A stretch of 10,685 nucleotides of DNA from Bacteroidota bacterium. GTDB lineage: Bacteria > Bacteroidota > Ignavibacteria > Ignavibacteriales > Ignavibacteriaceae. Below are positions 1 to 5,125 of this stretch, one piece after another. The translations under genes were made by a program, and so were the position numbers. Positions within the stretch are counted from its first letter, which is position 1, and every line of letters begins with the position of its first letter. The DNA lies in NCBI GenBank assembly GCA_022567875.1, contig JADFGB010000018.1:1-10685 (forward strand), in the 5' to 3' direction. Under the pieces are notes generated by a model. It was given only the letters and a program-made list of their open reading frames with translations, ran no database searches and was not told where the DNA came from.

Positions 1-285
1 TATATTAATTTTTTTGTTGGGTTGTTCATTTGTAACTGTTGGTGCTTGCACTGGGTTTACAATTCTAAATCTTTCAAATCTTTTAAGCTTTTGAGCATCA
101 TCTTCAATTATTTCGGTTTTCTCAATTATAATAGAAAGCAAATTATCAGCCGCTAATTCTTTCAAATATGGTTTATCACTTGATTTACCATGTAGTTTAT
201 AAAGCAAGTATGATAAAATGACAATAAATGCAGTAAACACTATGAAAATGCTTAATGAAGCTTGTATAATCGGGATTAGTTCCAT
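1..285 (-). CDS. Unrecognised membrane protein, N-terminal part (cut by window edge)
   Basis: An open frame of 95 codons runs on the minus strand from an ATG at 285 to the left edge with no stop, so the C terminus lies outside the window. AAGGAAT sits just upstream of the ATG and supports this start. The N terminus (about residues 1-30, beginning MELIPIIQASLSIF) is a strongly hydrophobic membrane segment. It is followed by YKLHGKSSDKPYLKE, then an acidic/basic stretch (about residues 50-75), then a Pro/Gln/Asn-rich tail at the edge. The topology suggests a single N-terminal anchor with a soluble domain beyond it. I do not recognise the family. It is transcribed away from the HU operon across a shared intergenic region of about 300 bp, so the two need not be functionally linked. 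Confidence 0.6.
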   Translation of the reverse strand, partial: MELIPIIQASLSIFIVFTAFIVILSYLLYKLHGKSSDKPYLKELAADNLLSIIIEKTEIIEDDAQKLKRFERFRIVNPVQAPTVTNEQPNKKINI

Positions 286-581
286 ATTCCTTAATTTTGC
301 ATAATAATTACATTAGTGAATCAATTACTGTACCAATTGATTACAGTAAAATTTCTAAAGATTCTGGTTAAAAATGAATAAAAATTGAGAAATATTATCA
401 TTATGAGACTATGAAAAAACATAGTAAAAACGCATTATTATGTTTACCATCTCGATAATTTTGATGGGTTAATTTATTATATACAATAAAATTGATTTTC
501 CAAGAAAACTTCAATAAATTAAACAATTGTTTTATAATAAGTTAGTAATATTTACAAACATTTTTTATTGAAGGGAATAAA
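286..581. other. Divergent intergenic region with interleaved inverted repeats
   Basis: No gene is visible here. The stretch separates two divergent genes and must hold both promoters. At 319-349 it carries two overlapping inverted repeats: AATCAATT (319-326) with AATTGATT (335-342), and TTACTGT (325-331) with ACAGTAA (343-349). The stems share bases and cannot form together. A 12-bp perfect palindrome, AAACAATTGTTT, lies at 521-532 next to a TATAAT (533-538). Either could be an operator, but nothing in the sequence says for what. Confidence 0.4.
533..538 (+). promoter_or_regulatory. Possible -10 element for the HU operon
   Basis: TATAAT lies 43 nt upstream of the HU start codon. No good -35 box is present at 16-18 bp spacing, and no Bacteroidota-type TAnnTTTG element is evident. 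In such AT-rich DNA this match could be chance. The adjoining palindrome AAACAATTGTTT (521-532) would overlap polymerase if this is the promoter. Confidence 0.25.
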
Positions 582-884
582 ATGACAAAAGCTGATATAG
601 TAGACAAAATTGCATCCGGAACGGGAGTAACAAAGCTTGAAACCGAAGCTATAGTTGAAGGTTTTTTTTCAACGGTAATTGATTCATTAAAAAACGGCAA
701 TGGCATTGAAATAAGAGGTTTTGGAACCTATAAAGTAAAAAAGAAAAATGCAAGGCAAGCCAGAAATCCAAAAACCGGAGAGCAGGTATTTGTACCGGAA
801 CATTATGTTCCTACTTTTAAGTTTTCTAAGGATTTTAAGGCAATTATAAACCAAGGAATGAAAGAAAAGGAAAAGCAAGTCTAA
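582..884 (+). CDS. hup: HU-family DNA-binding protein
   Basis: A 100-residue member of the HU/IHF family of small dimeric nucleoid proteins, which bend and compact DNA. It starts MTKADIVDKIA like typical HU proteins, with the helical dimerisation half in residues 1-40. The conserved GFGTY turn is at 46-50 and the beta-arm follows, with RNPKTG at 61-66 including the DNA-intercalating Pro63. The usual VPEHYVPTFKFSKDFK end of the fold is followed by a short Lys-rich tail (residues 94-99). Length fits the family. AAGGGA at 571-576, 5 nt before the ATG, supports the start. It is the first gene of a three-gene operon: its stop codon directly abuts the start of the next gene. HU and IHF subunits are hard to separate by sequence, so the symbol is approximate. 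Confidence 0.93.
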   Translation: MTKADIVDKIASGTGVTKLETEAIVEGFFSTVIDSLKNGNGIEIRGFGTYKVKKKNARQARNPKTGEQVFVPEHYVPTFKFSKDFKAIINQGMKEKEKQV

Positions 885-1718
885 ATGGAAAAAAGTTGTA
901 TAAACTGTGGAAAATTTGTAGAAGATAATTATAAATTTTGTCCCAGTTGCGGTACCGGTATCTCCGATATCAATATGATAATTTGTAGTAACTGTGGAAA
1001 TGAAAACACCCATAACGAATCATTCTGTACAGAATGCGGAGCTAAGTTAAATAGTGATAATGTTAAGAGAGAAAAAAGAGATGAAGGGGAATATGTAAAA
1101 AAAAGTCAAAACGAAAAGAAGAAAAAAACAGTAGAAAGATTTTCTCATAAGCATAAAAAAGAGAGTGTAGAAAAAAGTTTAAGTAAAGGAAAATTATATT
1201 CGATTATAGTTGGAGTTTTTGGTTTAATATTAATATTATTAATTTCTCAGGGTATGTTTGACCAAACAATAACAAACAGCGTACCTCCATCCAGCAATCC
1301 TCAGGTAATCCTTGCTAACTTACCAAAGATAAATGAACTATCTGCTCAGGTAAAAGCAAACCCAAATAATATGGAATTGCTGCTCGAACTTGCACACCTA
1401 CGAAATGATTCAGGTTTTTTTCAGCAGGCAATAAATAATTATCATACATATTTAGAAAAGAAGCCCAATAATGTTGATGCAAGAATTGATATGGGAGTTT
1501 GTTATTATAATTTAAAAAACTTTCCGAAAGCAATAGAAGAAATGGAAAGAGCTATTAAGATAAAACCGACTCATCAAATAGGTTTACTAAACCTAGGAGT
1601 AGTAAATTTAACAGCTGGAAATTTAGAAAAATCTAAGGAGTGGTTGAATAAAGCAATTAATGTTGATCCAAATTCACAAATTGCAAAAAGAGCTAAGGAA
1701 TTATTAAATGCACATTAA
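885..1718 (+). CDS. Zinc-ribbon, single-pass membrane, TPR-repeat protein
   Basis: A 277-residue protein of unknown role with a clear architecture. Two N-terminal zinc ribbons use Cys5/Cys8/Cys19/Cys22 and Cys34/Cys37/Cys48/Cys51, each CxxC-x10-CxxC and each second CxxC followed by Gly. A very Lys/Glu-rich linker spans about 60-100. One membrane segment covers about 104-122 (LYSIIVGVFGLILILLIS). About three tetratricopeptide repeats then cover 163-264, with typical signatures such as AIEEMERAIKIKP and SKEWLNKAINVDP. The basic linker before the membrane helix places the zinc ribbons in the cytoplasm and the TPR domain outside the membrane, by the positive-inside rule. TPRs normally bind protein partners; zinc ribbons at this position are common in uncharacterised membrane proteins. 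The ATG immediately follows the HU stop codon, so the two are probably translationally coupled. I do not assign a function. Confidence 0.88.
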   Translation: MEKSCINCGKFVEDNYKFCPSCGTGISDINMIICSNCGNENTHNESFCTECGAKLNSDNVKREKRDEGEYVKKSQNEKKKKTVERFSHKHKKESVEKSLSKGKLYSIIVGVFGLILILLISQGMFDQTITNSVPPSSNPQVILANLPKINELSAQVKANPNNMELLLELAHLRNDSGFFQQAINNYHTYLEKKPNNVDARIDMGVCYYNLKNFPKAIEEMERAIKIKPTHQIGLLNLGVVNLTAGNLEKSKEWLNKAINVDPNSQIAKRAKELLNAH

Positions 1719-1729
1719 ATCAATTAATT

Positions 1730-1735
1730 GGAGGT
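1730..1735 (+). promoter_or_regulatory. Strong Shine-Dalgarno site of the tiny ribosomal gene
   Basis: GGAGGT lies 5 nt before the ATG at 1741. It is among the best ribosome-binding sites in the window and is the main reason to accept a 31-codon reading frame as a gene. Confidence 0.75.
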
Positions 1736-1740
1736 AATAT

Positions 1741-1836
1741 ATGCCTTGCGGCAAAAAAAGAAAAAGACATAAAATGGCTACCCACAAAAGAAAAAAAAGA
1801 TTAAGAAAAAACAGACATAAAAAGAAATTAAGATAA
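1741..1836 (+). CDS. Small basic bS22/AURKAIP1-COX24-like ribosomal protein
   Basis: A 31-residue, extremely basic protein beginning MPCGKKRKRHKMATHKRKKR and ending with more Arg/Lys/His residues. It matches the tiny proteins annotated in Bacteroidota and relatives as AURKAIP1/COX24-domain proteins. These are related to mycobacterial bS22 and mitochondrial mS38, small-subunit proteins embedded in rRNA. The Lys/Arg/His-rich composition fits burial in rRNA. A strong GGAGGT lies 5 nt upstream, 22 nt separate it from the preceding stop, and a terminator follows, which fits a well-translated last gene of the HU operon. Identification rests on recalled family resemblance plus the start signal. A purely chance basic frame in A-rich DNA is possible but unlikely with this N terminus. 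Confidence 0.82.
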   Translation: MPCGKKRKRHKMATHKRKKRLRKNRHKKKLR

Positions 1837-1846
1837 ACTGATTTTA

Positions 1847-1884
1847 ATCCGTTCCTGCCTGCCGGTAGGCAAGAGTTAACGGAT
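1847..1884. repeat. Nested palindrome, family B (CCTGCCGGTA core)
   Basis: An outer stem ATCCGTT (1847-1853) pairs with AACGGAT (1878-1884). Inside it, TGCCTGCCGGTAGGCA (1856-1871) is a near-perfect palindrome with one G-T mismatch. No T-run follows, so it is not a simple terminator. Its G+C is well above the flanks. The core is related to the palindrome at 4337-4376. Confidence 0.7.
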
Positions 1885-1894
1885 GATAATAATT

Positions 1895-1924
1895 GGTAAA
1901 TGTTTTTTTACATTTACCTTTTGT
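1895..1924 (+). terminator. Intrinsic terminator of the HU operon
   Basis: A perfect 9-bp stem, GGTAAATGT (1895-1903) with ACATTTACC (1910-1918), has a six-T loop and is followed by TTTT-G-TT. It lies about 60 nt after the last stop codon of the operon and before the tRNA gene. The stem is AT-rich, so its efficiency is uncertain. Confidence 0.65.
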
Positions 1925-1941
1925 TATTTAAACCAGCCTTC

Positions 1942-1959
1942 GTCCCGATAAATCGGGAC
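1942..1959. repeat. Palindrome, family A (CGATAAATCG core), copy 1
   Basis: GTCCCGAT pairs with ATCGGGAC around AA. It shares the CGATAAATCG core with the elements at 2154-2173 and 4243-4262 but has different, still complementary, outer arms (GTCC/GGAC). No T-run follows. Confidence 0.7.
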
Positions 1960-2038
1960 TTCGGTGTATAAACTAATCTGATACCTACTTATTGTTAGAT
2001 TGTGTATAGTTAATTTTGAAATACATAAAATTTTTAAT

Positions 2039-2111
2039 GCTGGTGTAGCTCAGCTGGCAGAGCAACGCATTCGTAATGCGTAGGTCACCGGTTCGATTCC
2101 GGTCACCAGCT
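2039..2111 (+). tRNA. trnT: tRNA-Thr (anticodon CGT)
   Basis: A complete cloverleaf of 73 nt can be read. The acceptor stem is GCTGGTG/CACCAGC with T as discriminator. The D arm is GCTC-AGCTGGCA-GAGC, the anticodon stem ACGCA/TGCGT has loop TTCGTAA (anticodon CGT, reading ACG), the variable loop is AGGTC, and the T arm is ACCGG-TTCGATT-CCGGT. The 3' CCA is not encoded. It lies alone between the HU operon terminator and the accessory island, the kind of site where acquired DNA is often found, although no attachment-site duplication of its 3' end is visible. Confidence 0.95.
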
Positions 2112-2116
2112 CTTTC

Positions 2117-2137
2117 AAATCTAAATTCAGATTTTTT
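2117..2137 (+). terminator. Weak terminator-like hairpin after the tRNA
   Basis: AAATCT (2117-2122) pairs with AGATTT (2129-2134) across a 6-nt loop and runs into a T stretch ending at 2137. The stem is short and AT-rich, so this is tentative. Confidence 0.4.
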
Positions 2138-2144
2138 CTGATGT

Positions 2145-2173
2145 TTTCATTTACACCACGATAAATCGTGGTG
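2145..2173. repeat. Left 29-bp inverted repeat of the island (contains palindrome family A, copy 2)
   Basis: The 29 bases 2145-2173 are identical to the reverse complement of 4243-4271. Within them 2154-2173 is a perfect palindrome, CACCACGATAAATCGTGGTG. The matching 9 bases outside the palindrome (TTTCATTTA) show that the two copies share more than self-complementarity and are truly inverted with respect to each other. Identity stops at both ends of the 29 bases. Confidence 0.75.
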
Positions 2174-2230
2174 ATTTTACAATATATACCGCTCCTGTAA
2201 AAGTCATTTCAACAGTACTTGTCCGCCGAA

Positions 2231-2256
2231 GCCAACTACATTTTATTTCGGTTGGC
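2231..2256 (-). terminator. Possible hairpin downstream of the T9SS cargo gene
   Basis: GCCAAC (2231-2236) pairs with GTTGGC (2251-2256), just past the minus-strand stop codon at 2262-2264. There is no U-run on the minus strand, so termination is only suggested by position. Confidence 0.3.
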
Positions 2257-2261
2257 AAACT

Positions 2262-3841
2262 TTAGCGAAGGATGACCATTTTTTTGGAAGCGATCACGCC
2301 TTTTTTTTCGGTAACGATACGATACACATACACACCGCTCGGTAAAACCTGTGCATTGAATTTTACTGAATTTGGTCCGGCTTGGATAAATCCACTCAGC
2401 AGAGTCGCTACTTTTTGTCCCAAGAGGTTAAAGACCTCGATCGTCACATTTTGACTTTCGGGAATCTCAAACTCGATCGTGGTCGATGGATTGAATGGAT
2501 TGGGGTAGTTCTGCTCCAAAGCATATCCCCGTGGCAGGGTCGGACCATTTTCTATTGCTACATCCGTAATGATGTCCACGACCTTGCCGACTTCTCGTAC
2601 ATCGCCCGTGCCACTGATTTCCAGATCCCACGCCGTATCGAGGAGCGTCCCCCCGATCGCGGTCTCGATAGCATCTCGGTAGGGCTGGACGAGAGTAATT
2701 GCTAGTCTCATAATAACTCCATTGCTATCGGGAGTATTTCCCGTCTGATGTGGACCCAATATACGATAATCTTCGACGATATCCTTGGTCAGGAGATTAT
2801 CAGCATTTTTATTGCGCATATCAGCGGGTGTGAGATTTGGATCGATCACCTGTCCAAATTCTCCCCCACTCGAACCGACTCCAACATTCGTTGAATCTTC
2901 GTGAAATACTTCTATGGGAATACTTGCCACTGATACAAATGATTCCCCATTTTTCCCTACTCCCATCCCCGTTCGCTGATCTTGATCGCCCGTGGGATCG
3001 AGGTTGACGGGCGCTACCCATCGTCCCTCGAGAGCGGGATCATAATTGGGAAAGGTCGGTCCGGGTCGACCCGATTGAGTAAATTCTCCGATATAGCCGG
3101 GATTGGTCGTATCGATCGGATCGACTGCCAAGGGAAATGTCCGAAGCGTCTTGTAGTCATTGGGTCCGGCATCAAGCTCGCCTTCTATCCCTCGAAATTT
3201 TGTTATTTCCACAATCCTAAATTTGTTATCCGTTGAGTTGGGATCCCCAGGACCAAAGTCTCCTCTCACGATTCCCTCCAATCCAACTTGTCCTCCCTGC
3301 GTCTCAAATCCAAATAAATCCCCTCCCACATTTATGGTACCTCCAACAGGAGTTCCTGAACTAACATGCGTCGCGGTCATGGCAAATAGCTTCTTCTGTC
3401 CATTGACCTCCGCGGAAAAGAAACTCCAATTTCCTCCATTTGGCACTTTGAGGATATGATTGCGCATGATTTCCCGTATCCACGGCTCGGTCCTGCCGTC
3501 ATCAAATACCTTTGGTGCGCCGAGTGGGATGATATCGCTCAGGTCGGCAAGCTTTTCCACGCTCAGCGCATCGGCGGGAGCAGTATGGGTCATCCATTCT
3601 TGCGCTTGGGTGGGAGAGTGAGGGCTTCGGACCATTTCACTGGTTCATCTTCTGTATTCTCCGGATCGGGTATCGTTGCTGTCGGAGTATCCTTTGCTTT
3701 GGGACTGGAGGGGTCTGGATTTTTGGCGAGGGTCGGAGCCGTCGCCGTCAGAAATCCAGCTAGTGCCATGATCTTGGTGGCGGTTGCATTGACTTCGAAA
3801 TTGAGTTTTGAAATTTCCATTTCTTCAATTATACTTAACAT
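2262..3841 (-). pseudogene. Secreted trypsin-like serine protease candidate with T9SS sorting domain, frameshifted
   Basis: Two overlapping minus-strand frames make one gene: 3841-3590 (83 codons) and 3644-2262 (includes 457 codons from the ATG at 3635). GGGAGG lies 6 nt before the ATG at 3841. The first frame gives a possible signal segment (about residues 24-38, IMALAGFLTATAPTLA) and a Pro/Thr/Asp-rich linker, then hits a stop. The second continues the protein. One base inserted between 3593 and 3644 would join them. Numbered from Met3635, TATHV (His90), PNDYKTL (Asp160) and GSSGGEF (Ser256) are spaced and ordered like a chymotrypsin-fold triad; this protease call is my inference. Residues 371-457 are a type-A T9SS C-terminal domain (YALEQNYPNPFNPSTTIEFE to SKKMVILR), normally removed after outer-membrane secretion. 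The gene is far richer in G+C than its neighbours. The frameshift may be real decay or a sequencing error. Confidence 0.7.
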
Positions 3842-3859
3842 ACAATACCTCCCTGAACT

Positions 3860-3897
3860 CCACTATGCAGTGGTTGTTTATCCGGCATCTGCCGGAT
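3860..3897. repeat. Two tandem hairpins upstream of the cargo gene
   Basis: CCACT-ATGC-AGTGG (3860-3873) and ATCCGGCA-TC-TGCCGGAT (3880-3897) sit 19 and 39 nt upstream of the cargo start codon at 3841. If the gene is transcribed from further right, both would be in its 5' leader. They could equally be intergenic palindromic repeats. Confidence 0.6.
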
Positions 3898-4054
3898 TTA
3901 ATTTCCATCCCCGTAACTTTATTTTTCCGAAATAAGAGACTTATCTTTATTGTCTTAAAATTCTAACTTTCATTAAGAGTATATAAAACAATAAATTATA
4001 AATAATATGTATTCCGGTATTACAGACCTTTAAATACTCCAACAAAAAATAAAG

Positions 4055-4085
4055 AGTACGGAATAGCAGACCTGCATACCGTACT
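4055..4085. repeat. Two-tier hairpin AGTACGG...CCGTACT
   Basis: An outer 7-bp stem AGTACGG (4055-4061) with CCGTACT (4079-4085) encloses an inner GCAG-AC-CTGC palindrome (4066-4075). No T-run follows. A partly related sequence containing CCGGTATTACAGACC lies about 45 bp to the left. Confidence 0.6.
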
Positions 4086-4242
4086 GTTTACTGGACTTTT
4101 TGATAAAGTTTACGTCTTAATTTCTACTGTCAATAAACTTAGTAAAATATTTAAACTATATCCATAAAAGTTTTTAGATGGTGTATTTTTTGTTCAGAAT
4201 ATTTTTTTAATCACCAAGTGGAAATGATATTAATAATGTCAG

Positions 4243-4271
4243 CACCACGATTTATCGTGGTGTAAATGAAA
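4243..4271. repeat. Right 29-bp inverted repeat of the island (contains palindrome family A, copy 3)
   Basis: This is the inverted partner of 2145-2173, identical over 29 bases when reverse-complemented, with the palindrome at 4243-4262. The two copies enclose about 2.1 kb containing the G+C-rich cargo gene. Confidence 0.75.
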
Positions 4272-4290
4272 CGCCGAAAAACAAACCCAT

Positions 4291-4307
4291 CTGCTTCGGA
4301 GAAGCAG
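4291..4307. repeat. Perfect hairpin CTGCTTC-GGA-GAAGCAG
   Basis: A 7-bp perfect stem with a 3-nt loop. It can be extended loosely by CCCAT on the left and ATGTGGG on the right. It lies 20 bp to the right of the right inverted repeat. No T-run follows. Confidence 0.6.
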
Positions 4308-4336
4308 TTATAAATGTGGGGATGTAATTTTTTAAC

Positions 4337-4376
4337 CACCAAGCTGAAGCTTACCTACCGGTAAACAGGCTTGGTG
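4337..4376. repeat. Palindrome, family B relative (CCTACCGGTA core)
   Basis: CACCAAGC (4337-4344) pairs with GCTTGGTG (4369-4376) as outer arms. The middle holds CCTACCGGTAAA, which resembles the CCTGCCGGTAGG centre of the element at 1847-1884. No T-run follows. Confidence 0.55.
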
Positions 4377-4604
4377 CTAATTTAATAAAACAGTTGAATT
4401 TGTTTTAGCTTCATAGTTACGCACACAAATCTCCTAAAATAAAAATTTATTAAAAAAAGTTATTAACCCCTTAAAATATAACATCTTATATTTTCTTATT
4501 TATAAATTCATTCCATTAAAACGATTTAGCCAATCACCTAAAGTAAATTATTATGTAAGTGGAAAACGTAAATATTATTTGTGGTAAAAAAATATAGATT
4601 TTAC

Positions 4605-4633
4605 TTGACATTATAATAACTTTTGTCTTATTT
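4605..4633 (+). promoter_or_regulatory. Sigma70-like promoter of the dcw operon
   Basis: TTGACA (4605-4610) and TTATTT (4628-4633) are separated by exactly 17 bp, about 55 nt before the mraZ start codon. The MraZ boxes begin immediately after the -10 box, so bound MraZ would cover the transcription start. Confidence 0.55.
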
Positions 4634-4658
4634 TGGGGAGTAGTGGGGAATTGTGGTG
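4634..4658 (+). promoter_or_regulatory. MraZ operator (three 10-bp-spaced boxes)
   Basis: TGGGG at 4634, TGGGG at 4644 and TGGTG at 4654 recur with exact 10-bp periodicity. This matches the TGGGN boxes with 5-bp spacers described for MraZ binding upstream of mraZ in other bacteria. Their place between the -10 box and the mraZ start fits autorepression. Confidence 0.8.
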
Positions 4659-4687
4659 AATTAAACCATTTAAAAATTTGGTGAAAC

Positions 4688-5125
4688 ATGTTCAGAGGAC
4701 AATTTAAATATTCAGTAGATGCAAAGGGAAGAATCAGCATACCAGCAAAGTTAAGAAAACATCTCTCGGCTGAAGCCAATGAAACTTTTGTAATGACACA
4801 AGGAACTGCATTGTGCATTGATTTATACCCGCTCGATCAATGGCAGAAATTTGAAGAAAAATTGTTACAGCTAAACCCGTTTCAACCTAACGAAGCCAAA
4901 TTTATAAGAATGATTCTCCAACACGCATCCGAAGATTCTTTTGATTCTCAATCAAGAATTAGAATACCGCAAAAACTTTTGGAATATGCAAAAATAGAAA
5001 AAGAAGTAATCATACTTGGGGCATTAAAGAAAATTGAAGTTTGGAATCCCAAAGTTTATGAAGATTATTTGAATAGTTCCACTGAAACGTATGAGGAAAT
5101 AGCAGCAAAAGTTATGGGTCAATAA
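4688..5125 (+). CDS. mraZ: Transcriptional regulator MraZ
   Basis: A 145-residue MraZ, the usual length, made of two SpoVT/AbrB-like swapped-hairpin domains that assemble into a ring and bind tandem DNA boxes upstream of their own operon. The first domain starts MFRGQFKYSVDAKGRISIP with the DxxGR motif at Asp11-Arg15. The second has FDSQSRIRIPQKL (motif at Asp86-Arg90), where Ser replaces the usual Gly, and ends GALKKIEVWNP, as in the family. The start at 4688 gives the standard MFRG N terminus, with GGTGA at 4680-4684. It is first in the dcw operon and its TAA overlaps the rsmH ATG by one base. Three MraZ boxes lie just upstream, so it most likely represses its own operon, and perhaps all genes downstream. 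Confidence 0.96.
   Translation: MFRGQFKYSVDAKGRISIPAKLRKHLSAEANETFVMTQGTALCIDLYPLDQWQKFEEKLLQLNPFQPNEAKFIRMILQHASEDSFDSQSRIRIPQKLLEYAKIEKEVIILGALKKIEVWNPKVYEDYLNSSTETYEEIAAKVMGQ

Larger units (their letters stand above)
3842..4604. other. Gene-free stretch rich in palindromes
   Basis: No convincing coding frame occurs between the cargo gene and the mraZ promoter. The stretch holds the cargo gene's upstream region, at least six hairpin-forming sequences (3860-3873, 3880-3897, 4055-4085, 4243-4262, 4291-4307, 4337-4376) and, between about 4380 and 4604, plain AT-rich sequence in which I see nothing. Confidence 0.6.

Noticed and set aside
687..1533. Minus-strand frames opposite HU and the zinc-ribbon gene (687-1013, 1315-1533).
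   Set aside because: They are shadows of well-supported plus-strand genes with no start signals or motifs.
2039..2111. The tRNA as an integration site with a duplicated 3' end downstream.
   Set aside because: I could not find a second copy of the tRNA 3' end (TTCGATTCCGGTCACC) elsewhere in the window.
2272..3935. Several plus-strand open frames (2272-2454, 2382-2705, 2982-3236, 3160-3459, 3456-3935) opposite the cargo gene.
   Set aside because: They are antisense to a frame with clear T9SS domain and protease-like motifs, lack ribosome-binding sites and show no family resemblance. High G+C lengthens chance frames here.
2145..4271. The island as a classical insertion sequence or transposon.
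   Set aside because: No transposase or integrase frame and no obvious target-site duplication are visible; only inverted palindromic repeats are present.
3842..4604. A CRISPR array among the repeated hairpins.
   Set aside because: The palindromes differ from each other, are irregularly spaced and occur in one or two copies each, with no repeat-spacer pattern.
4679..4683. A further TGGTG near the mraZ start as a fourth MraZ box.
   Set aside because: It is 25 bp from the third box, out of the 10-bp register, and overlaps the likely ribosome-binding site.
4534..4818. Minus-strand frame of 94 codons across the mraZ promoter and start.
   Set aside because: It is antisense to MraZ and to its operator, has no recognisable domain, and the promoter and boxes explain the region.
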